Position numbers and translations under genes: made by a program. DNA of 64,000 nt from contig NZ_AP024678.1 of NCBI RefSeq assembly GCF_025999095.1, positions 1,891,527 through 1,955,526 on the forward strand. Direction: 5' to 3'. Below, one piece after another: positions 57,834-64,000 of this stretch. The notes under the pieces were generated by a model. It saw only the letters and a list, made by a program, of their open reading frames with translations, searched no databases and was not told where the DNA came from. Numbering within the stretch: position 1 is the stretch's first letter; each line of letters opens with the position of its first letter. Origin of the DNA: Thermosynechococcus sp. Its GTDB lineage: Bacteria; Cyanobacteriota; Cyanobacteriia; Thermosynechococcales; Thermosynechococcaceae.

Positions 57834-58565
57834 ATGGTTTCTGTCACGCCGTCTCGAGCTGCTGGAAGTGCCAATGCTATGATGACTGGTCAGGGCTATC
57901 AGCATCAGTTACACCAAATCCATCCAAGCCGCACCAATCACTATAGTCTGCGGGACTATCTCCAATTTGATAGCCAACGGGGCAGCATTACCGACTGGTA
58001 TGATCAGCGGATTACCTTAGTGACAGAAGACTTCGTTATTGGTCTAGTGGAAGGTCTCGAAGAGGAAGTTGGACCTGCCTCTACCCTCGTCATGTACAGA
58101 ATTGGCGAAGAATGGGGTAAGCGCGATGCAGCTGTTTTTAAGCAACACTTTGAGCAGGAGTACCAGCGGGAACTACGGAAGTCTAGTTTAACATTTATTC
58201 TAGAGGCTTGGTGGTGGCCCTTTACAACCCTAGGCTGGGGGAACTGGGAAGTGGATCTCACGGAGCAAAAGAATGGTTTTATGTTCATCAATATCTTTGA
58301 CTCCGTGGTAGCACGCACCCTGGGGGATGTGGGCAAACCGGTCTGCTATATCTATGCTGGTCTATTTGCCGGCTTCTTTTCGGGATTGATTCAAAAGCCC
58401 CTGGGTTGCATTGAGTTGCAGTGCTACGCCATGGGGGAAACCTACTGTAAGTTCCTTGTCGGTAAACAGGATCGCATTGATGCTGCTGCCTTCTGGCAAA
58501 ACGAAGGAGCTACGGCACGGGATATTGAAAAACGCCTGCGCCAAGGGGAGCTGGTGAAACGATAA
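57834..58565 (+). CDS. V4R-domain protein
   Basis: 243 residues. The C-terminal part (about 130-215) is a V4R (4-vinyl-reductase-like) small-molecule-binding domain: ILEAWWWPFTTLGWGNWEVD, YAGLFAGFFSGLIQKPLGCIELQCYAMGETYCKFLVG with three cysteines typical of V4R. The N-terminal part (about 30-125) is a helical domain with DFVIGLVEGLEEEVGPASTLVMYRIGEEWGKRDA. The two next genes are phycobiliprotein-like. A similar association exists in the Synechocystis slr0144-slr0152 operon, implicated in photosystem II assembly; I am recalling this and cannot check it. Confidence 0.85.
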   Translation: MVSVTPSRAAGSANAMMTGQGYQHQLHQIHPSRTNHYSLRDYLQFDSQRGSITDWYDQRITLVTEDFVIGLVEGLEEEVGPASTLVMYRIGEEWGKRDAAVFKQHFEQEYQRELRKSSLTFILEAWWWPFTTLGWGNWEVDLTEQKNGFMFINIFDSVVARTLGDVGKPVCYIYAGLFAGFFSGLIQKPLGCIELQCYAMGETYCKFLVGKQDRIDAAAFWQNEGATARDIEKRLRQGELVKR

Positions 58566-58623
58566 GCGATAGGAGAGTGTGTTCATTTATTTTCTAGCGA
58601 TATTTTCTAGCGAGGGTTGCCCT

Positions 58624-59097
58624 ATGTTCCGTCAATTGAATCACCTAACCATTGCTGCCGATGGTCGCTATGCCCGTCCTGAGGAGTTAAACTTTCTGCG
58701 GGATTATCTGGCCTCGGTGGAGACTCGCATCAGTGCCTACGAAAAAATCCGTGCTGAGGCGGAGATGATGGCGGATAAAATTCAATCTATGCAAAAGGCA
58801 GAAAATCCCCGCTGTTTCCATTTCGTCAATGGCGATCGCTCAGAAATCTGCCGTCGTGACTTGGTGGATACAATTCGCCTGTGCGCTGTGGCAATGCTCT
58901 TTTCCGAGTTGGATTTGCTACGGGATAACTTCCTGCTCTGGTACCGCACCATTGTCAAATCCTTTAACTACGAACAGAGCGCCTCCTCCACCTACGGCAA
59001 GTACTTGCCAAATTTGATGAAACAACTACTCACGCCGCAAGAACAACAGGTCATGGAGCCTGTCCTTGCTCTCAGCAGTTCGATTTTGGCAGAATAA
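58624..59097 (+). CDS. Phycobiliprotein-fold protein (first tandem copy)
   Basis: 157 residues of phycobilisome-domain character: DGRYARPEELNFLRDYLASVETRISAYEKIR, then SEICRRDLVDTIRLCAVAMLF and a C-terminal helix region. The motif C76-x-R78-D79 aligns with the bilin-attachment cysteine, Arg and Asp of allophycocyanin/phycocyanin (CxRD), and LRDNFLLWYRTIVKSF resembles the next helix pair. It lacks the length and N-terminal pair of true alpha/beta antenna subunits. It is likely an accessory phycobiliprotein-like protein. The in-frame start 15 codons upstream is rejected. Paralogue of the next gene. Confidence 0.8.
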   Translation: MFRQLNHLTIAADGRYARPEELNFLRDYLASVETRISAYEKIRAEAEMMADKIQSMQKAENPRCFHFVNGDRSEICRRDLVDTIRLCAVAMLFSELDLLRDNFLLWYRTIVKSFNYEQSASSTYGKYLPNLMKQLLTPQEQQVMEPVLALSSSILAE

Positions 59098-59132
59098 TTA
59101 GCAATATTAAATTTAGAACTGGGTGCCCAAAC

Positions 59133-59603
59133 ATGCTGCGTCAACTGGAAAGGCTTAGCCTTGAGACGGATGGTCGCTATGCCAGTGCCCAGGAGCTGGA
59201 GTTTCTGAAAAATTATCTAGCGACAGCAGAGCAGCGCATTAGTGCCTATGAAAAAATCCGGGATGCTGAGGAGAAAATCCTTGATGAAGTGGAGCGGCAA
59301 CTGCGAGCTAGAAATCCCTACATTTTCCGTAAGGGCAATCAAGACTATTCAGCCGTGTGTCGGCGCGATCGCCGGCATGTACTTCGCCTAGGGGCAGCCG
59401 CGATGTTATTTGCGGATTTGAATGCCCTGCGGGAGGGTTTTTTGCTGTGGTACCGCACGATTATTAAAGCCTTCAGGGATGAGAAGGCAGCGCAGCTAAC
59501 GTACCAAGTCCTGCCTGAGGTGGTCAATCAAGCTCTCTCTAGTGAGGAAGCACCTTTAATGCAACCGGTGATGAGCCTGACCCAGTCTATTCTTGGGGAA
59601 TAG
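59133..59603 (+). CDS. Phycobiliprotein-fold protein (second tandem copy)
   Basis: 156 residues, clearly a paralogue of the preceding protein over the whole length (shared DGRYA, ATAEQRISAYEKIR, CRRD, MLFADLN, LLWYRTI and the ILxE end). It keeps C76, R78 and D79 at the same positions. It starts 35 bases after the first copy stop. The two copies could form a heterodimer, as phycobiliprotein subunits do; this is inference. Neither carries the linker or antenna-specific features that would make it a phycobilisome subunit. Confidence 0.8.
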   Translation: MLRQLERLSLETDGRYASAQELEFLKNYLATAEQRISAYEKIRDAEEKILDEVERQLRARNPYIFRKGNQDYSAVCRRDRRHVLRLGAAAMLFADLNALREGFLLWYRTIIKAFRDEKAAQLTYQVLPEVVNQALSSEEAPLMQPVMSLTQSILGE

Positions 59604-59751
59604 GCTAGCTCAACTGAGCCGTGGGGCAAAAATGCGCTAGCCTAGAAGCACCGATTGTACTGGGGAACTTATTACTCCTGCAATCGCCTTTGGCGTACCA
59701 TTGGTATTCACCGCTATAGTATTACTAAGATTCATTGGGATACACAAAGGC

Positions 59752-60636
59752 ATGACCATATCGGCGCAGTTGCTGCAACGGGCAGATTTGATCGGTACAC
59801 AGGTAATTACCCGTGATACTGGTCGGAAGTTAGGCGTCATTAATCAAGTTTGGGTCGATATTGACCAGCGGCAAGTGGTGGCCTTGGGGGTACGCAATAC
59901 CCTCTTTACCGGGGAGCAACGCTACATCCTTCTCGACAGTATTCGCCAAATCGGTGATGTCATTCTCGTTGAGCACGATGATGATGTCACGGAGGCTCTT
60001 AATACCTACAACTACAGCACACTGATTGATAGTGAGATTGTGACGGAAACCGGCGAAGTGCTGGGTAAGGTACGGGGCTTTAAGTTTGATCCAGAAACGG
60101 GTGACATTACGGATTTGATTTTGGCTTCCATTGGCTTCCCTTGGATTCCGGCCCAACTGATCAGCACCTACGAGTTGCCCATTGAGGAAATTGTCAGCAC
60201 TGGGCCTGATCGCATTATTGTCTTTGAAGGGGCAGAAACCCGCCTGCGGCAATTGACCGTGGGACTCTTAGAACGGGTTGGCTTGGGGGCACCCCCTTGG
60301 GAAAGCGACGAGGACGAGTACTATCAACCTGTGACGCCGAGCAGTAATCAATTGCCTTCAGGGGCGCGATCGCCCGTCTATCCCCCCCAACGCAGCCGCA
60401 GCGATTACGACGAAGTCGATTGGGAAACCGCTCGCCGGCGGCGCCGTCGCGAACCCGAGTATGTGGAGTACGAGGAGGAGTATGAGTACGAAGAGCGCCC
60501 TCGGCAAGTCAAGCCGCCTGCTAAGGCCATGCCGGTAGAACTGCCGGAATCGGAACCCACTGTCGATCCTTGGGAAGAACAGCAACCGATTCGCCTTGAG
60601 CAGCGGCAAAAGCAAGAGGAATACGATCACGAATAG
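59752..60636 (+). CDS. PRC-barrel protein with a charged, Tyr/Glu-rich tail
   Basis: From ATG 59752 the protein has 294 residues. Two PRC-barrel units are seen (about 1-78 and 80-165), with DRTGRKLGVINQVWVDI-like and SEIVTETGEVLGKVRGFKFDPETGDI. The tail (about 190-294) is disordered, with Arg-rich (TARRRRRREPEY) and Tyr/Glu-rich (EYVEYEEEYEYEERP) stretches and a Pro/Glu end. PRC barrels in cyanobacteria are linked to photosynthetic membrane and RNA-processing proteins. A TATAGT lies about 35 bases before the start. The role is unknown. Confidence 0.82.
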   Translation: MTISAQLLQRADLIGTQVITRDTGRKLGVINQVWVDIDQRQVVALGVRNTLFTGEQRYILLDSIRQIGDVILVEHDDDVTEALNTYNYSTLIDSEIVTETGEVLGKVRGFKFDPETGDITDLILASIGFPWIPAQLISTYELPIEEIVSTGPDRIIVFEGAETRLRQLTVGLLERVGLGAPPWESDEDEYYQPVTPSSNQLPSGARSPVYPPQRSRSDYDEVDWETARRRRRREPEYVEYEEEYEYEERPRQVKPPAKAMPVELPESEPTVDPWEEQQPIRLEQRQKQEEYDHE

Positions 60637-60652
60637 TCGGGAATAGTCCGCA

Positions 60653-61171
60653 ATGGCCTATACCCTACTAGCCACAGTACTTCAGCAATGGCAGCAGGCT
60701 CCTGAATGGCAGCAGCCACACCATTTCTTGCGTATCTTGGAGCATTGGCCAGAGCTTGTGGGGGCGATTGTGGCTGAGCACACTGTACCGCTGGAACTCA
60801 CCGCTGAAGGGGTTTTGTTCGTGGCAGTTGCCAGTAGTACTTGGGCCCATCATTTGACGTTCTCGCGATCGCCCCTGAGGGCTAAAATTCAGCAGACCCT
60901 AGGCATTAGCCTCAGCGATATTCGCTTCTCTCATCGAGACTGGCACCCCCCACGCCCGGCGATCGCCCGCCCTGAGGCCTTGCCGCAAGTAGGGAATCTT
61001 CCCAAGGTGGCACCGGCGGCCACTCCCCAAGAGGCCTTTCAACGGTGGCAAGCCCAACTGCGCCAGCGATCGCAAAACTATCCTTTGTGCCCCCGCTGTC
61101 ACTGCCCTACACCACTCAACGAACTACAGCGCTGGGGAGTCTGTGGGCCGTGTTATGTACGGTTAGCCTAA
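60653..61171 (+). CDS. DUF721 protein with C-terminal zinc ribbon (DciA-like)
   Basis: 172 residues. The N-terminal part (about 20-100) is a DUF721 domain: FLRILEHWPELVGAIVAEHTVPLELTAEGVLFVAVASSTWAHHLTFSRS. DUF721 includes DciA, the helicase operator used by bacteria that lack DnaC, so this may help load DnaB. The C-terminal part has CPRCHC and CGPC (a four-cysteine zinc ribbon), which is not in classical DciA. The TAA stop shares bases with the cysE stop. The replicative role is inference. Confidence 0.8.
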   Translation: MAYTLLATVLQQWQQAPEWQQPHHFLRILEHWPELVGAIVAEHTVPLELTAEGVLFVAVASSTWAHHLTFSRSPLRAKIQQTLGISLSDIRFSHRDWHPPRPAIARPEALPQVGNLPKVAPAATPQEAFQRWQAQLRQRSQNYPLCPRCHCPTPLNELQRWGVCGPCYVRLA

Positions 61172-61908
61172 ATACCAGCGCCGTTGAGAAACTCTTCAAT
61201 GGGGCGATCGCTGAGGCGACAGGCTTGCCCTTGGGATGCTTGCAAATGTCCTTGAGCAAGGACAGGCACCTTTTTCTGCTGTTGCAGGGCCTGCACCTGT
61301 TGCTCCAGAAGTTCAATGCGATCCAACAGATAGCGAATCGCTTCGGCTTCGGAATCGGGAAGCTGGCCATGTTCCAAAGGAGCAACTTTGGCACCGGCAC
61401 GATAGACAATCCGCCCAGGAATGCCCACCACCGTACAATCCGAGGGCACATCCCGCAGTACCACAGACCCTGCGCCAATGCGCACATTGTCCCCAATTGT
61501 GAGGTTGCCCAACACTTTTGCCCCAGCACCAACAACCACATTTTCACCGAGGGTGGGGTGCCGCTTGCCTGTTTCTTTACCCGTTCCCCCCAGGGTGACC
61601 CCCTGATAAATCAAGCAATAGTCACCTACAACCGCTGTCTCACCAATGACCACCCCCATGCCATGATCAATGAAAACGCCCTTGCCAATCGTGGCGCCCG
61701 GGTGAATTTCAATCCCCGTGAGGGAGCGGGCAATGTGGGAAATAAACCGCGGGATAAAGGGAATACCCCGCCGCCAAAGCCAGTGGCTCAACCGATGGAG
61801 AACAATGGCCTGAAGTCCGGGATAGCAAAAAACGACCTCTAACCAATTGCGGGCCGCAGGATCCCGCTCAAAGATAATTTGAAAATCTGCTTTGAGGGTG
61901 CTGAGCAC
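61168..61908 (-). CDS. cysE: Serine O-acetyltransferase
   Basis: Transfers acetyl from acetyl-CoA to serine, the first step of cysteine synthesis. The 246-residue protein has FERDPAARNWLEVVFCYPGLQAIVLHRLSHWL and the left-handed beta-helix hexapeptide part: IEIHPGATIGKGVFIDHGMGVVIGETAVVGD, LGGTGKETGKRHPTLGENVVVGAGAKVLGN. The C-terminus (about 190-246) has an extra coiled-coil region (EAEAIRYLLDRIELLEQQVQAL). Length is a little over that of typical short CysE, but the core is intact. Confidence 0.95.
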   Translation of the reverse strand: MLSTLKADFQIIFERDPAARNWLEVVFCYPGLQAIVLHRLSHWLWRRGIPFIPRFISHIARSLTGIEIHPGATIGKGVFIDHGMGVVIGETAVVGDYCLIYQGVTLGGTGKETGKRHPTLGENVVVGAGAKVLGNLTIGDNVRIGAGSVVLRDVPSDCTVVGIPGRIVYRAGAKVAPLEHGQLPDSEAEAIRYLLDRIELLEQQVQALQQQKKVPVLAQGHLQASQGQACRLSDRPIEEFLNGAGI

Positions 61909-61988
61909 ACGGGGCTCCTTGGCAGTGATGCAACCTAAACACCAGTTTTGATTTTAGCGGATTTTGCCAAGCTAAGCTCTAGAAGGCT

Positions 61989-63599
61989 TTAGGAGGGCAC
62001 TAAAGGGCAAGGTTGCGATCGCCGAGTGCGCTGTAGGCCATATTCGAGGGCTTCGGCAACCGCTTGGTAAGAGGCTTCAATGATGTTGGCAGAGACCCCC
62101 ACCGTAGCCCAGCGATCGCGCCCATTACTGGATTCCACCAATACCCGAGTTTTGGCCGCCGTGCCCGCATGACCATCTAAAATCCGCACCTTGTAGTCCG
62201 TTAGGTGAAACTCAGCAATCTCTGGATAAAAGGACATCAAGGCTTTGCGCAGGGCCTGATCCAATGCCGAGACAGGACCATTGCCCTCCGCCGCCGTGAG
62301 CATCTCCTCACCATTGACTTCAACTTTAACCGTGGCCAACGACTGGCTGCGAATCGTGGCCTCCAGTTGGCGTGCATCAGTGCGGCAAAAGACATCAAAG
62401 CCCTTAAGGGTAAAGGGTCGCTGGCGTTGCCCTAGTACCTCCTGAATCAGAAGTTCAAAGCTAGCCTCCGCCGCTTCAAATTGATAGCCTTCGCTTTCTA
62501 GGTGCTTAATGCGCTCCAAAATCGTCCGACTCAGGGGATGCTGCCGATCCAACTCAAAGCCGAGTTCACTGGTTTTCGCCAAAATATTGCTGATGCCTGC
62601 CTGCTCAGAAATAATAATGCGCCGTTGATTGCCCACCAAATGCGGCTCAATATGCTCGTAGGTGCGGGGGTTGCGCTGCACAGCACTGACATGGACTCCC
62701 CCCTTGTGGGCAAAGGCCGACAGCCCCACATAGGGCGCATGATCATCGGGGGCAAGGTTGACAATTTCACTCACATGGCGGCTTACTTCCGTCAGCGTTG
62801 CCAACTGCTCTGGGGTGACACAGTCATAGCCGAGTTTCAGTTGCAAATTGGGAATCAAGGTACACAGATTGGCATTGCCACAGCGTTCGCCATAGCCGTT
62901 GAGGGTTCCCTGCACCATCCGCACACCGCTTTGTACTGCCGCCAGAGCATTGGCCACTGCCGTCCCCGCATCATTGTGGGTATGAATCCCCAGACAATCA
63001 ACACCACCCAAGTGCGCCCTCACCTCTGCCACCACCGCCTGAATTTGATGGGGGAGGCAACCACCATTGGTATCGCACAAAACAAGCCACTCTGCCCCGG
63101 CGGCCAAAGCAGTTTCTAGGGTTTGGAGAGCATAGTCAGGATTGGCAAGATAGCCATCAAACCAATGCTCGGCATCATAAATCACCCGTCGTCCCTGGGA
63201 TCTGAGGAACTGGATTGAATCGGCAATCATGGCGCAGTTTTCCGCCAATGTGGTCTTGAGGCCGTCGGTGACATGGAGATCCCAAGACTTGCCAAAGAGG
63301 GTCACCCAGCGGGTACCGGCGGCTAGGATTGGCTCAAACATTGGCTCTTCTGCCGCCTTGCGGCCGGGGCGACGAGTGGCACAAAAAGCAACAATTTCTG
63401 CCTGTTGTAGGGGGGTTTCCTGCAACTGCCAAAAAAACTGTACGTCCTTGGGATTGGCTCCCGGCCATCCCCCCTCAATAAAGGGAATCCCAAGGCGATC
63501 CAGTTGGCGGGCAATCCGCAGTTTATCTTCCAGAGAGAGGGAGAGACCTTCCCGCTGGGCGCCATCGCGCAGGGTGGTATCGTACAGCCAAATTTTCAC
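61989..63599 (-). CDS. cimA: (R)-citramalate synthase
   Basis: Condenses pyruvate and acetyl-CoA to citramalate, giving a threonine-independent route to isoleucine. The 536-residue protein has DTTLRDGAQREGLSLSLEDKLRIARQLDRLG, the HTHND metal motif (GIHTHNDAGTAVANAL), NGYGERCGNANL, and a C-terminal regulatory domain (about 380-520). It is of the citramalate-synthase branch rather than LeuA, judged by EGGWPGANPKD and WDLHVTDGLKTT. The GTG start overlaps the ComFB stop as GTGA. Feedback is expected through the regulatory domain. Confidence 0.93.
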   Translation of the reverse strand: MKIWLYDTTLRDGAQREGLSLSLEDKLRIARQLDRLGIPFIEGGWPGANPKDVQFFWQLQETPLQQAEIVAFCATRRPGRKAAEEPMFEPILAAGTRWVTLFGKSWDLHVTDGLKTTLAENCAMIADSIQFLRSQGRRVIYDAEHWFDGYLANPDYALQTLETALAAGAEWLVLCDTNGGCLPHQIQAVVAEVRAHLGGVDCLGIHTHNDAGTAVANALAAVQSGVRMVQGTLNGYGERCGNANLCTLIPNLQLKLGYDCVTPEQLATLTEVSRHVSEIVNLAPDDHAPYVGLSAFAHKGGVHVSAVQRNPRTYEHIEPHLVGNQRRIIISEQAGISNILAKTSELGFELDRQHPLSRTILERIKHLESEGYQFEAAEASFELLIQEVLGQRQRPFTLKGFDVFCRTDARQLEATIRSQSLATVKVEVNGEEMLTAAEGNGPVSALDQALRKALMSFYPEIAEFHLTDYKVRILDGHAGTAAKTRVLVESSNGRDRWATVGVSANIIEASYQAVAEALEYGLQRTRRSQPCPLVPS

Positions 63600-63991
63600 T
63601 GTGCCGCCTCTCCCTTGGGATGCTCATAGTCATTGGCGTAGGCCTGTAGCAGCGAACTGACTTGGCTAAAGACCTCTTTACCGGAGGTTTTGCCAAGGGC
63701 CGATCGCTCCGGATGAAATTGGGGCCGCGCCATGTTGTGGTTAATGGCCTCCTGAACTTGGGTGCGAATTAAGTCCATCAGTTCTTCTTGGGCCCGCTGG
63801 CGCTGGTACTGCGCTCCCTCTTCGGTGGTGGCATAAAGGGGCGGCAGACGGTTGAGGGCATAGGCGGCAATATCCCCCAAATCAAGGGCGCACTTTTGCT
63901 CTGCTTCAATGGCGGCGATGCGGGTCATGGCCTCCGTGAGCACCAGTTCTTCCATGACATTGATAAATTGCTTGCGGGGGACAGCAACCAC
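63596..63991 (-). CDS. ComFB-domain protein (5' end possibly outside the window)
   Basis: 131 residues are visible from GTG 63991. The ComFB signature is clear: NVMEELVLTEAMTRIA, ALDLGDIAAYALNRLPPLYATTEEGAQYQR. The frame is open to the window edge, so an earlier start cannot be ruled out; the family usually begins about 10 residues before NVME, so GTG 63991 fits. The C-terminal part (about 90-131) is less conserved. ComFB-like proteins have recently been reported to bind cyclic di-nucleotides. It overlaps cimA by four bases (GTGA) and is probably cotranscribed. Confidence 0.85.
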   Translation of the reverse strand: MVAVPRKQFINVMEELVLTEAMTRIAAIEAEQKCALDLGDIAAYALNRLPPLYATTEEGAQYQRQRAQEELMDLIRTQVQEAINHNMARPQFHPERSALGKTSGKEVFSQVSSLLQAYANDYEHPKGEAAQ

Positions 63992-64000
63992 TTGACCCGT

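Noticed and set aside
61045-61842. Plus-strand frame of 265 codons opposite cysE
   Set aside because: Antisense shadow of cysE; overlaps the DUF721 gene and has no family resemblance.

Overview
The window looks like chromosome from a thermophilic unicellular cyanobacterium of the genus Thermosynechococcus. The evidence is the set of cyanobacterium-only genes (petG, ycf39, cupA/ndhD3/ndhF3, cikA, hspA, a cyanobacteriochrome, phycobiliprotein-like and V4R proteins), many copies of the HIP1 octamer GCGATCGC, and close packing of mostly single-copy housekeeping genes. The run ndhF3-ndhD3-cupA-grx-gshB-leuC-(secreted protein)-GGDEF/EAL cyanobacteriochrome matches the order I remember around the SesC gene of T. 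vestitus (elongatus) BP-1; this is memory, not a search. I see no insertion sequence, prophage, CRISPR array, tRNA or rRNA.

Layout. 1-2.8 kb: 3' part of RNase Z with an unusual helix-hairpin-helix tail, a cysteine desulfurase and a small membrane coiled-coil protein. 2.8-16.1 kb, nearly all on the minus strand: the cyanobacteriochrome GGDEF-EAL protein, a secreted protein, leuC, gshB-grxC, the inducible CO2-uptake operon ndhF3-ndhD3-cupA, and an HlyD-type secretion adaptor. 16.4-26.5 kb: FHA protein, BioY, CobN, the clock kinase CikA, CoaE, two exported proteins and QueE. 26.5-39.6 kb: MltA, an AhpD-like protein, an orphan ABC ATPase, Acs, MsrA, AroK, a J-domain protein, IlvH, an orphan amino-acid-binding lipoprotein and Der. 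39.6-49.9 kb: petG (too short for ordinary ORF cut-offs), a hybrid histidine kinase, a BolA/CGFS-glutaredoxin pair, hspA with a possible RNA thermometer, a degenerate metallo-beta-lactamase-fold protein, a site-2 protease, a DUF362 protein, lipoamide dehydrogenase and an A-type Fe-S carrier. 49.9-64 kb: small membrane and TPR proteins, a 5'-eroded TPM-domain gene, Aat, Ycf39, NadK, LigA, a cluster of one V4R protein with two phycobiliprotein-like proteins and a PRC-barrel protein, a DciA-like protein, CysE, CimA and a ComFB protein at the edge.

Themes. Light and c-di-GMP signalling recurs: a DXCF cyanobacteriochrome joined to GGDEF and EAL, a secretion adaptor that may serve c-di-GMP-controlled cellulose export, CikA with cysteines where bilins attach, and a ComFB protein (a family recently linked to cyclic dinucleotide binding). 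Fe-S and thiol metabolism is also well represented. The least explained locus is 57.8-60.6 kb, where two tandem phycobiliprotein-fold proteins keep the bilin-attachment cysteine and its partner Arg/Asp beside a V4R protein. Five convergent gene pairs share stop codons in exact 4-base tail-to-tail overlaps.
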